Under the pieces are notes generated by a model. It made no database searches. It saw nothing but the letters and a program-made list of their open reading frames with translations, and was not told the origin of the DNA. A stretch of DNA of 64,000 nucleotides, from the NCBI RefSeq assembly GCF_051106095.1, contig NC_135786.1:25137001-25201000 (forward strand). Reading direction: 5' to 3'. The position numbers were made by a program, and so were the translations under genes. The stretch comes from Pogona vitticeps. Its lineage: Eukaryota > Chordata > Lepidosauria > Squamata > Agamidae. Positions 44,392-59,598 of the stretch are shown here, piece by piece. Each line of letters opens with the position of its first letter. The stretch's first letter is position 1.

Positions 44392-45890
44392 CATGCATCA
44401 GTGAGATGGGTTAAAAACATCAGTACTGTATTAAGATTTGCCTCTTGGCCTGACTACCACCATTACTTACATTCTCCCCACCCTTGCTGAGACAGTAACT
44501 GGAAAAATAAACACATGGACTTGTAGTTAGATTACCCATAACTACCAAATTAATCCTAATTGGTTAAGTGTCATTTGTTTAGTGTAACCTTTGCATGTTT
44601 GGGGGCCAACTCCCCTCCCCGAATATTTTAGGGGCCACACCTAGTTGCTGCTATTACATTTGTCAGTGAAGTCTTTTACTTCAAAGACAAGATGCAAAGC
44701 ATACACAAACAATAAAATTAATCTTAAAAATTAAAAGAAAATAAATAAAGCATGCCAGAGGAACTTGATCTTGGCTTAAACGAGGGTAACATTATAGATG
44801 CTTTTAATCATGGAACAAACCCTTATGGGACTTTCTAAAGAACAGTAGTGATAAGTCTGAACTATTCTATGGCATAGGGATTAAAGGTCTTTAAACTGAA
44901 GACCCTGCTATTTGCACCAAGTGGTAAGCTTCCATTGAGAACAATCAAACAATGACTAATACTAGGCTTTGTTGGGGGAACTGACTTGGTGGCATTTAGG
45001 CTTCATTAATGTAAAGTTAGTTCTGCTGATCTCAAGTTCAGCTTTACAAAAGGGATATAACAAAAATCATTTTGAATTGCTAATAATAAAAAAATCTCAA
45101 GCAGTATTAAGAATACAGAACACTTTTTACAAAATGTTGGCTAAAATCCTGTTGCTTAGTACACTAAGTTGCCCTAGAGTAGGCCCACTGAAATACAGTA
45201 ATGGGGATTTGGGGAGTCAACTCCTCCATAAGTTCCATTCATTCAAATGGGCTTACTCTCTAGCTGTAGCTTATTATTCTAATATGAATCACAACTAGAG
45301 TAGACCCATTTGAAACAATGGAACTTAGGTAAAGGTTTTCCTTGACATTTAGTCCAGTCATATCCAACTTTAGGGGGCGGTTCTCATCCCTGTTTCCAAG
45401 CCATAGAGCCAGCGCTTGTCCGAAGAGAGTTTCCATTGTCATGTGGCCATCGTGACTAGGGAACGCCGTTTTACCTTCCCATCGAGATGATACCTATTTA
45501 TCTACTCGCATTTACATGCTTTCGAACTGCTAGGTTGGCAGGAGCTGGGACAAGCGATGTGAGCTCACTCTGTCACATGGATTCGATCTTACAACTGCTG
45601 GTCTTCCGATCTTGCAGCACAGAGGCTTCTGCGGTTTAACCAGCAGTGCCACCACGTTCCCAATGGAACTTACAGAGGAGTAAAAGTGCAAAGGTTAGAC
45701 TAAACGAATGACACTAAACCAATTAGGATCAATTTGGTAGTTACGGGTAATCTAACTACAAGTTCATGTGTTTATTTTTCCAGTTACTATCTCAGGAAGG
45801 GTGAGGAGAATGTGAGTAATGGTGGTAGCCAGTCCAAGAGGCAAATCTTAATGCTGATGTTTTTAACCTGTCTCACTGTTGCATTGTGTG
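44392..45890. repeat. Inverted duplication, about 200-bp arms, 1.1-kb spacer
   Basis: The left arm (44392-44600) and right arm (45688-45890) are reverse complements at roughly 90 percent or more over the best-aligned 155 bp by eye. Shared blocks: TTAAAAACATCAG, AAGATTTGCCTCTTGG, AGTAACTGGAAAAATAAACA, CTTGTAGTTAGATTACCC and ATCCTAATTGGTT. The spacer holds no recognised transposase and a Sauria SINE. It could be a non-autonomous transposon with long inverted ends or a local inverted duplication. Confidence 0.85.
45328..45660 (-). mobile_element. Long Sauria-type SINE with 12-bp target duplication
   Basis: 333 bp, antisense, same layout as 37017-37357. CAATGGAACTTA occurs perfectly on both sides (45316-45327 and 45661-45672), a clear insertion footprint within the inverted duplication. 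Confidence 0.93.
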
Positions 45891-46044
45891 CTCTGCATCT
45901 TCCTTGCGATGCATCAAGCCAAATGCAACCCACTACCCTTGTATATGGCTTTCTAAGATTTGCAAATATTTGATTCTGCCTCTAGAACATGGCATATGAC
46001 CAGGTACACCTTGTAGTAATGGTCTGAATCCATACTGAAAGCAA
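45891..46044. other. Short flank, nothing recognised
   Basis: No feature. Confidence 0.3.
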
Positions 46045-46215
46045 AAAAGCATTCAATCTGAGGCTATCATACTTTAGACATATCATGGGAAGAGAAGACT
46101 CACTGGAAAAGACAGTAATGACAGGAAAAGTGGAAAGCAATAATAAAAGAAAAAGACTTAATATGAAATCGGGGTTGCAAGATCTGCACAGGGCTCTTAA
46201 TGACAGGACCAGGAA
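46045..46215 (+). mobile_element. RTE-clade LINE fragment
   Basis: The + strand gives SYFRHIMGREDSLEKTVMTG and LQDLHRALNDRT. It matches the post-RT end of the second RTE family seen at 37523-37717. Confidence 0.7.
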
Positions 46216-47519
46216 AGAAGGAAAGACAGACTTGGAGAAAAAAAGGGCTAACCCAGCGCCTGTGTCTTTCACAACAGACGAATCTACTGTATATAAATCA
46301 GTTCACTTTCTCCCACAATCAGATTTTTAAAAGTTCAAATTCTTTCTCACAGATATGTGGCCATCAAAATCTGACAAATTCTTTATCAATACATGGAAAC
46401 GTAATGTTCCTCCCTCTTTATCTGGCTATGCATTGAAAATGAGGAGTGTCTCAGCATAGGAGATTGTGCCCAGTGCTGGACAGCAACCTCTCAAATTTTG
46501 GGGCAAGGTATCTACCATGCTTTGCCCATGAGCCATCCTGGCCTCTCAGAAAGAAATGAGAGCTTTAATCCATGTACGATGGAAGACAACGGGGGGGGGG
46601 GGGAATTCAAGCCCAGACTTTTGAAAGTTAAGCAACTGAAGTCATGGGTCTGATTGGACAAAGTGGCCAATCTCAGTTGGCAATCTCACCTTCTCTTGCA
46701 CTGTTTATAAAAATGTTAACTTGCATGATCTTCTCATTCCAAATAATAAGATACATTTGAAATTTGGAATATTAAAATATTCCTTTTAAAAAGGAACCAA
46801 AATGAAATTCTTCCCCAATCTCTAGCAGCGAAGGTTTTTCACAAAACTGGAGATGGGTATTAAAACATGCTGATGTCTACAGACCAAGGTACAATTAAGG
46901 GTGGCCTGTAAAAAGAAACAACAACAACTGGGGAAGTATAGTCACAGACTGTGCACCTCTATTTTGCTTTATTCATTATGCTGCTTGCAATATACATACA
47001 GCAATGGTCTTCTATCCAGCATATTTTCCCAAACAGAGGTCTAAATGCAATATTTAAAAGGTTTCAAATATTTAAAATGTTGAAACAGTTAAGTGCTTGA
47101 AATATGCAATATTTAGAATATTTAATGCTTAGAAGAATATTTCGAGAATACAATAAGACTTATTTGTAGGTGCATGCCTGAAACAGTGACTGGTTGGTCC
47201 TTCCAGCCAACCTCAGCTCGGAAAAGACAGCTCTTCCAGCTTTGGAGTATGAATCATGGCTTTTGGCACAGGGCCAGCCCTAGCCTTCGGCAGACTGAGG
47301 AAGATGACACTGGTGCTAACGTGGGATGTCATGCATGACTGTTTCCTAACGTTGCGTTTTTACAGCCGTGGAGCAGCAGAACTCCTTGTGCGGCTTCCTA
47401 TCTCGGATAGCGACGTAACGCTGTGCAACTTAACTTGAGGGGGCAAAGTCTGCATGTTGCTTCCCCCCCAGCCAGCAGTTTTATTTAATTGTGGTTAATT
47501 AGTCCTATTTATGTTCCAC
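46216..47519. other. Intergenic stretch, no gene supported
   Basis: Contains a G13 run at 46591-46603 and an AT-rich stretch with repeated AATATTTA-like words at about 47045-47150. The 60-aa frame at 47256 has no domain. Confidence 0.35.
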
Positions 47520-47690
47520 TTTTCCTTTCATAAGCTCAGAGTGCTATACTTAGTTCTCCTCCTGCCCTGTTTGTCCATACAACTTGTGAGACACCTCAGA
47601 TCAGCCAGTGTTCAGCTCAGTGACAACTAGAAACCGAATCTCTGAAGTCTTAGTCCAACACCCTAACCATCTTGATACACGTGGTTCCAA
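47520..47690 (-). mobile_element. tRNA-derived SINE (MIR/CORE-like), antisense
   Basis: ACAACTTGTGAGACACCTCA, TCAGCTCAGTGACAACTAGA and GTCTTAGTCCAACACCCTAA, then CCATCTTGATACACG, run in the order of a reversed tRNA-SINE with its head at the right. Confidence 0.6.
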
Positions 47691-48352
47691 TATATGTGTA
47701 CGTTTATATTGGAAAGGAAGTCAAGAAAGCCATCCAAGGCCTGGCATGAGCACATGGCACTCTCACACAGACATAGGGTGCTCCTGGGCACATCACATGA
47801 CACCAAGTCCATATCAGTTCATTGGTTCTGCACTGTTTTTTTAAACTTCACAATCCTGGATGATTTGGAACTTTGTTATTGGAAGGACAGTGAACACTAT
47901 GATGAGCCTGGATGATTCCTATGAGTCTGGACTTGGATTGCCTCCTCTGTGACCCACTGGGAAGAATAACCAGTTTGGAAGGTACTACAGGCAGGGTTTC
48001 TTCAGTGCTAGCTCCATGTCTTTGGAAATCTATTCCATAGGAATCATAAAGGAACATTGCTGTTTATTTTTTAAAAAATTGGCTTATGGCTGGTTGTTTT
48101 ATGCAAGCATTAATTTTGGTTTTATGCTGTTTTCAAATTTTAATTGTCAGTTTCTGACCTTGGTTTTCAGACCTTGTTGCTCAAGGGAGCAAGAGCGAAA
48201 GATTTTTATGGATTTTTGTTAGATTCTTTGGGAGAGATCTATTGTAATGGGGCAAGTAAAATACACTTCTCCCCTGAAATGCACAGGTCTGAGTAGCATG
48301 ATTTGAATTACACTGTACATGATTTTTAAACACACACACAAACACAAACACT
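47691..48352. other. Intergenic stretch, nothing recognised
   Basis: No gene. Any further Tigger sequence upstream of 48353 is not recognisable. Confidence 0.3.
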
Positions 48353-48560
48353 GTGCATTTGGCCACCCAGAACCAGGGGCACACGTTCAACACTAAAGGT
48401 GTTGAAATAGTTTACTTGCCCCCAAACACAACATCTTTAATCCAGCCTCAAGATCTGGCAGTCATAATGATCTTTAAGGCTCATCAGGCATGGTACTGTA
48501 TGGAAAGAATTATCAATGCTATGGAAAAGAATTCTGACAAAGAAAACTGTTCTCTCTCTG
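48353..48560 (+). mobile_element. Tigger (pogo) transposase fragment
   Basis: The frame gives VEIVYLPPNTTSLIQPQDLA and VIMIFKAHQAWYC, then NAMEKNSDKEN. VxLPPNTTSLIQPxD followed by FKA is diagnostic of the pogo/Tigger DDE domain. Only about 60 residues remain; the Asp expected in the QPMD block reads QPQD. No inverted ends found. Confidence 0.85.
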
Positions 48561-49200
48561 TGTATGTGTTAATCAGAGTTTAGTGTAGTTATGTTTTGGG
48601 GGACATAAGAGTTGTGCATGGACTTTGAACTTCCCAGCATTGTTGAAGGGAGAAGTGTACATTCAGTATGCAGAAGTAAATATTATTTCCATCATTTAGA
48701 AGTTATAACTATTTTCAATGGGACTTATTCCCGGTTAAGTCCACCTATGACAGTGCCCTGCCTTGAACATTTGTGGGCTTTATTTCTCAGCAGTGATACA
48801 CAAAGTTAGGCTGAGATCAGTGGCATAGTGGAACTGGAGCTCACAACATCAAACCTCAGGGATTTTATTATTAGTAGTAGAGATTATGACATCACCTGCT
48901 ACCTTTCCTTGGCCTCCCTCTTGCCTCTGGGTTCAGCTGCAATAACCTCTGTAACTTGGAAAGAAGAGTATACTGCTGCAGGCTGTCTTTATTGCAATGC
49001 AAAGCATTTGAAAGTGGTCTGGTTTTGATTAGGCAACCTAGAGCTATTAAGTTTACAAAACACCCCCCTTTTCAGTGGTTGATACTGTAAATGCACCTAG
49101 CCACCTGTCTGGAGTCTTCTTCCATCAGATGGCACGGATTTTTCCTTATGGGACTGTCACCAAGGAGCACTTGCGTTCCTAACGCCACCACTACACCACT
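48561..49200. other. Upstream flank of the KCNK15 CpG island
   Basis: No gene or named repeat. May hold distal regulatory sequence. Confidence 0.3.
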
Positions 49201-49379
49201 GGCTGAGATGATGGATTAAGCTGGCGGTTTATAGCCCGTCTTGGTGAAGCCACATTTTCAGAGGCTCCCAAGCGAGGACGAACTGTAGGATGAGAGGAGG
49301 AAGGTAGTAGCAACCACCGGGGAGTCGGGGGGTCAGATAGGATTCAGCTGAGAAAGTATAGAGACACGTGTCTAGCGAG

Positions 49380-50370
<991 letters not shown>

Positions 50371-50814
50371 TAGGATTGCCTTTAAAACAACCAGCGCCAG
50401 GTGTGCCGGACGATGCTCTCTGGGCTAAGTAGAGCTGAAAGCAAATTAGCGGAGGACTGTTTGAAGCAGACTTCTTAAGGTTTGCGAAACCACTCTTCGA
50501 AGGAATCTCATGGTTTGATCCGGAAGACCTGTCACCAAAAGCAAGCAAGCTACTCTACATAATCCTGGAGATGAAAGAAACCGGCGCTGTGACACTCAGA
50601 GGCTCGCATCAGTTAGAATTTCATTAGAATTGCATTAGTGAGAATTAGTTGCATTACTTAGAATTTCCAATCACTGGCAATCTCTATCGTCTGTTTCTGG
50701 GCCGGTGTGGATTGACTTGAGGTGTGCCTGGTCTACCTGTCTCCTCTGCCTCCCTTAGGTCTTTGTAGAATTGCAGTGACCTGCAATGCATATTCAGTCT
50801 ACACAAAGTCAAGG

Positions 50815-52910
50815 TTTTTGTTGTTGTCCATATATGCAGTCAAGTTGCCTCTGATGAGTGAGAGATTTCCAAAGTGTATTGTCCTTAACAGCCATGCTCA
50901 AACTTTGTAAAGTCAAGACTGTGGCTTCCTTATATTCTCATATTTGGCCTTCCTCTTTTTTTTCCTGCCCTCAACCTTTCCTAGCCTTTTTCCATTGTTT
51001 TTTCCATTGAATCTTCCCTTCCCGTGATGTGCCCAAAGTAGGATGGCCTCAGTTTCAGAGATAGTTCATTTGATCCTAGGACCCATTTATATGTCTTTCT
51101 AGCAGCCTAGGTTATCCAGAAAGCTCTCTTCCAGCACCATATTTGGAATAAATCAGCTTTTTTCCTGTCGGCTTTCTTTAGTATCCAGATTTTACTGTCT
51201 TCATAATGATCTGGAATACAATAATGTGGGTGATCTTGGACTTTTTCCTCCAGTGACACATCCTTAATGATTGATGACCCTTTCACATTCTTTCATTCCT
51301 GCCCTTCCAAGCCTCAGTGTTCTTCTGATTTCTTGGCTGCCATCTCCATTTGGACTGATGACTGAACCAAAATCTTTAACAAGTTCAGTGTCTTCATTGT
51401 CAACATTAAATTGTACAGTTCTTCTGTCATGAGTTTTTTTTTGTCTATTTAATGTTCAGCTGCAGTCCTGCTTTGGCACTTTCTTCATTCATCAAAGGTG
51501 GTTTGAAGTCATTGCTGCTTTCTGTCAGTAAGATGATGTCATCTGCATATCTTAAATTATTGATGTTTCTTCCACCAATTTCCACTCTTTCATCTAAATT
51601 GGTCCTGCTTGCCATATCATTATGCTCTGTACACAGAGTGAATAGCTAGGGAGATTAAATGCACCCTTATCGGACACATTTTGCCTATAGTAAACCATTC
51701 TCTCTCTACATACTCCGTCCTAACGGTAGCTTCTTGTCCACAATTCAGGTTGTGTATCCAGACAATGAAGCGATGAGCTGCACATATTTCTTTCAGAACA
51801 ATCCATAGCATCCATGATCCATACAGGCAAAGACTTTGCTGTAGTCTATAAAACATAAATTAATGTTCTTCTGATAATCTTCGGTGCAGTCCAGTAGCCA
51901 GCAAATATTTGCAATGTGATCTCAAGTGCCTCTTCCTTTTCAGAATTTTGCTTGGACACCAGACACTTTGAACATCACTTTGCTTGAATAAGAAATTAAA
52001 ACAATAGTCCTATAGTTACTGCACTCCTTGGCATCTCTTTTCTTGGGAATTGGAATGTATATTGGATATTTCCAGTCCATGGACCGTTGTTTTATTTTCC
52101 ATATTTGTTGATATATTCTTGTTAGGATTTTGACAGATTCAGTCTCTTGAAATAACTTTATCGGCATTTCATCTACCCCATGTGATTTATTTCTTCCCTG
52201 TGTTTTCAGAGCAGCGTTCACTTCACTTTCTAGAATTGCAGGTTCTTCCTCAGAAGATTCCAGCCTTTTCTTTCTTCTGTTCTTTATGTGAGTTTTAATT
52301 AATCAGAAATGTTGCTTAAAACTATATTTTGTCACCAGGATTCTTTTTTTTTTAACTCTAAAGTTAACAATTCATGATCAATAACTCTGCTCCTGGTCTT
52401 GTTTTGGAAAAGGGAATACAATTTTTCCATCTCCTGCTTTAATTATGGTGATGTCTATGTGAACGTAGTCTGTTTGGTTGCTTGAAACACTGATTTGCAA
52501 TAACAGATCATCGGCTTCTCAGAACTCTACTAATCATTTTCCTGCTTCATTTTTGACTCCTATACCAAATATTCCAGCAACATTTGATTCTGTTTTGTTT
52601 CCTACTTTTGTGTTCCATTCACCCCTGTTTTTAAGTATGTTTTCATGTGTGATCAATTTCCTCCTGCTTGCTTGCATAAAAGCTTTCAGATTCATCTTCT
52701 TCAGCATCTGTAGTTGGAGCATAGATGAATGATGATTATATTAATATATATTTCCAGATATATGATGGATATTATTCAGTAAGATTTTGTATTCTAGCCC
52801 CTAGCTGCTTGTGCTGCATCTTGCCTCAGTATTAGAGCCATAAGTTTGGCATTTCCAGAATAAAACAATTTGCACTTGTCTGACTAAAAAATGTCCAATT
52901 CTGGTCCTCG
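50815..52910 (-). mobile_element. RTE-clade LINE (BovB relative) in KCNK15 intron
   Basis: Minus-strand pieces in order from the right: endonuclease FFSQTSANCF near 52880 and NTKVGNKTESNVAGIFGIGV (52534-52722); RT TESVKILTRIYQQIWKIKQ with DAKECSNYRTIVLISYSSKV (51940-52221), GQEATVRTEYVEREWFTIGK (51620-51856); and the reversed 3' tail near 50820 (TTGTTGTTGTCCATATATGC). It belongs to the same second RTE family as 37385-38905 and is longer, including endonuclease sequence. Heavily broken by stops and frameshifts. Confidence 0.85.
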
Positions 52911-53789
52911 TTGCGTATCAAATCCTTCAAGCCACCCAAGAAGCTACTGATGCCGCTCCTCCTCCTCCCTCAGTATCATCTTCCCTGATGAAGAGTTCTG
53001 AAGTACTCAGAAGCTTACATACTTTGGTGACATTATGGTGAGTCTGAAAAAAAGGTGTTACCCAATTTAGGTAACTCCGACTAATATGGCTCTTAAAAAC
53101 AAAAATTAGGATGTGGTAGCTTTTCATTGCCATCTTGAGATGTCAGCATGAGTTGCCACTGCCTTATTCAATCTCTTCCAAGTTCGATTCTCACCTCATG
53201 AGTTTGATATACGTTAAAGTAACTGGCCACTTACCACCTTGGATCTTATCGTAAGCAGTGAGCTACCTGTGTGTTCGTGTCTGGCACTTAAGGACCAGTG
53301 ATCTGCCTCCTGCCAAGTTTGCTTGCTTTATGGCATAGGGTGGGGTGCACAACATTGGCAGGTTTGGGGGACTACTTTCTGCCCCCTCCCCCGTCCTCAT
53401 GCACCACCAGAAATGCTGGAAGTGGAAGAAACTACAAATGGCTGTTTTTGTTTTGAAAAATGACTGTTTTTTGTTACTAAACGGCAATTTCTTCTGCAAT
53501 TTACTTAAGAGGTGAATCACTGCTCCTCGTGGTTTCCAGGAGCAACAGGTCACTTTGTTTTTGCTGGGGAAATTATTTTGTTGTTGCTGTTGATGTTGGT
53601 AAATCCAATTCCAGAGAAATCTGGTGCTGTCAAACAGCCTTGAGGGGTGTCAGATGTGGGCCATGCATTGCCTACTCTGACTGCAGTGTACCAAGTATGA
53701 AGACTGATAATAAACAGATGTTCACGGAAAAGAGCAAAGTATCAGCAGAAGGTTACTTCTGTTCTGTATGTGCTGCCTCACTAGTGTTG
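52911..53789. other. Intronic stretch
   Basis: No exon. A retroelement-like tail phrase (CTGATGAAGAGTTCTGAAGT, then AAGGTGTTACCC) lies at about 52990-53065. Confidence 0.35.
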
Positions 53790-53875
53790 TTGAATTGTTT
53801 TTAAATTTGTAGACCGCCCAGAGTAGACCTTTGGTCTAGATGGGCGGGATAGAAATCCAACAAACAAACAAACAT
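53790..53875 (+). mobile_element. L2/CR1-like LINE tail
   Basis: TTGTAGACCGCCCAGAGTAG, GACCTTTGGTCTAGATGGGC and GGGATAGAAATCC, ending in a short (AAAC)n run. The clearest copy of this tail in the window. Confidence 0.88.
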
Positions 53876-54604
53876 CTGGTAACCGTTGCAGATTCTAGCA
53901 TCCCTGGAACAAGTATGTGAAATTCTAGATTCTGTGTTTTAAAGATCAGGCGAAAGTTGTTTTAGCAAATACCTTCCCAGTTTTGTGCTTTAAAAGAAAA
54001 AGGATTTTAAAAAATACCAAAGAATAGTTCAATAAAAACGTATCCCCCTTGCCCTACTATATAAAAATAATTGCCTAATTTTCAGCAAATAGAACGTCCT
54101 TTCATAGTTGTGTCCAGGCTGCACATCTGTAACTGCTTTTTCTTTCTGCACAGACAGTTGGCACAAGTAATCCATATTTGCACAAAAGAAAAGGGAAACC
54201 AGCACTAGCAAGTGGAAGTTGTGGGGTTTGGGGCAACTTAGATGACTTTGCACTTTCCAGAACTCAGGGTCACCTGACGTAGCTAATAGATACACCAAGC
54301 TGTCGTCCTCAAGCAGGTGCATCTGTTAGTCACCCACAAAGTGTGCTTTGACTCTGTTGTTTTTATCAGCATGCAGCCTTTTGTCTTCTTGCTGGTCATT
54401 TTCCAGTGTAAGAAACTGGGATCCAGAGACAGCTTTGCCATGAATCAAAGTGGGTGACTTTAGCAGAAATAGAATATCACAATAATTTATCTGACAGATT
54501 GTTAATCAGAACATGGACCTCTTCCTTGTTTGAACTACAATTCCAAGGATCCCCCGGTCAACATAGCCAGTACTATTCTGACCACTGCTTGTGATGGCTT
54601 CAGT
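53876..54604. other. Intronic stretch, nothing recognised
   Basis: No exon or named repeat. Confidence 0.3.
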
Positions 54605-54740
54605 CAGTGGTTCCCAACCTTGGGTGCCCAGATGTTCTTGGACTAAAACTCCCAGAAGCCTTCACCACTAGCTGTGCTGGCCAGGATTTCTGGGAGTTGT
54701 AGTCCAAGAAGATTTGGGTACCCAAGGCTAGGAACCATTG
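54605..54740. mobile_element. Fold-back hAT MITE
   Basis: 136 bp: CAGTGGTTCCCAACCTTGGG at the left, CCAAGGCTAGGAACCATTG at the right, core CTAAAACTCCCAGAAGCCTT and TTCTGGGAGTTGTAGTCC. Flanking 8-mers do not match, so the target duplication has decayed. Confidence 0.85.
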
Positions 54741-54983
54741 GAAGAATGGGAAGCAGTCAGTATGGACAATTCTTATAATGGATCTGGTATTGGGTCCAGC
54801 ACTTTTAAACTGATTTGTAAATGATCTGGAGGGCTGAGCGGAGAGGAGCCCCATTTGCAGATAGTGTCCAGTCATTCAGGATGAGAAAAACAAATAGATC
54901 AGAAAGAGCTTAACAGGCATCTGTCTAAACTGGATAGAGACACAATAAAACAACACAGTCTTGTTGCTGCTGCTGCTATATAC

Positions 54984-55107
54984 CAGCCATTCCCAGACTT
55001 GGGTCCCCAAATGTCCTTGGACTAAAACTCCCAGAAGCTTTCACCACCAGCTGTGCTGGCCACGGTTTCTGGGAGTTGCTGTCCAGCAATATCTGAGTTA
55101 CCCAGGG
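54984..55107. mobile_element. Fold-back hAT MITE, diverged copy
   Basis: CAGCCATTCCCAGACTTGGG, then ACTAAAACTCCCAGAAGC and TTCTGGGAGTTGCTGTCC. The right end is eroded. Confidence 0.75.
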
Positions 55108-58323
<3,216 letters not shown>

Positions 58324-58852
58324 AACATGCATGCTCTTTTTGGACTTTTTTTTTTAAATCTCTGAGCTGGGTTCTGCTACTGAAGTTGTCTTCTGATGAT
58401 AAATGATCAACTGAATTGTCAGCATGTTGTGATTGTCTTTCTTTCCTGTCCTGATTTTCCTTTTTCTTTGCAGGCGCATGTTGAAAATGGCTACTGACCG
58501 GCCAACTCTGTAACACATTGCCTGACCCACACTTTTTAAATAACCACGGATGAATAATGCACATTCTCCCACCCGCATATGTCACAATGTTTACATTTAG
58601 AAGCCAAACACCCTGGGCGTTTGAATAATAGAACTCCATGCTGCAGTAAAGTTGCCATGTCATCTGTAGAAATCTTCAGTTATTCCCTTGGAGGAAAAAA
58701 TAATGTAGCTAATGCTCAGTTACGTCATGGCTGCCTGTTTCCCTGGCTTGTTCTGCTGTGCCTCCCACGCTGTGGGAGTGTACAAACAATCCTTCTTCGC
58801 AGGGTGGGTGAAGTTCAAGTTTATAGGGATATATTTGGAATTTTTTCTAGAT

Positions 58853-58948
58853 CAGTGGTTTCCAACCCTGGTTCCCCAGATGTTCTTGGATTATAGCTTT
58901 CAGAAATTAGTCTAAGAACACCTGGAGACCCAAGGCTGGGAACCACTG
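58853..58948. mobile_element. Fold-back hAT MITE, short copy
   Basis: 96 bp: CAGTGGTTTCCAACCCTGG at the left, CAAGGCTGGGAACCACTG at the right, centre shortened. The flanks TTCTAGAT and TTCTAGAC differ at one base of eight. Confidence 0.85.
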
Positions 58949-59084
58949 TTCTAGACGATCTACCAAACTGATGCAGTAGGTATCCACATGATGCTGAGAC
59001 TAGGGATTCATTTTATCATTCCCTCCACAAGGGGCATCATTCCCACTTTGTTACTCAAAGTATTCTTCATTTCAGCGGTATGAT

Positions 59085-59228
59085 TTAGGGCAGAGACAGG
59101 CAGCTGTCCTCCTCCCCATGTTTCTGAACTACAAGCCCCATAATCCCTCATTATTGGCTATGCTGGCAAGGGCAGATAAGAGTTAGAAGCTAAAAATATT
59201 TGAAGGGTCATGGTTGCTCACTCCTAAT
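59085..59228. mobile_element. Fold-back element, second subtype, diverged
   Basis: CAGCTGTCCTCCTCCCCATG, GAACTACAAGCCCCATAATC and the right side AGGGTCATGGTTGCTCACTC resemble the common fold-back layout in which the centre reads GGCTATGCTGGCAAGGGC. The flanks are not clear. Confidence 0.55.
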
Positions 59229-59515
59229 TTTGGGGATGAAAGAGTCCTGTAGTTGCTGCTCTTGATAAATAGTTGAGAATGAGAAACTTTTGCTGCTCTC
59301 TTGCATATCAAGAAAAAAATTACACCAGTTAAGCCAGATTTATCTTTTGCCTACATCCTTTGATGCCTTGCCTTTTCTTCCTGTTGTAGGGTGAGTTCTG
59401 CGCTCCCAAACACGCATCCACCTTCACTTCTATAATAACACACACACTGAATTCAGAGATAGATTTGGTTATGAGTATGTATGTATGTGTAATGCAGGCA
59501 CACATTTAGATTTTT

Positions 59516-59521
59516 AATAAA
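59516..59521 (+). terminator. Candidate polyadenylation signal
   Basis: Canonical AATAAA about 1.2 kb after the KCNK15 stop codon. It is the first one downstream that I could find. Confidence 0.4.
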
Positions 59522-59581
59522 CATGTTCAGGCTACTGCTCTGTTTTTCTGATTAAATAGAAAAAAACACAATGTTCTTAAT

Positions 59582-59598
59582 ACACACACACACACACC
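59582..59598. repeat. Short (CA)n
   Basis: About eight CA units. Confidence 0.85.

Larger units (their letters stand above)
58324..59521 (+). other. KCNK15: Probable KCNK15 3' UTR
   Basis: Follows the TGA at 58321-58323. The first AATAAA is at 59516-59521 (TTTTAATAAACATG), so a 3' UTR of about 1.2 kb is possible. Two fold-back elements lie in it. The transcript end is inferred. Confidence 0.45.
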
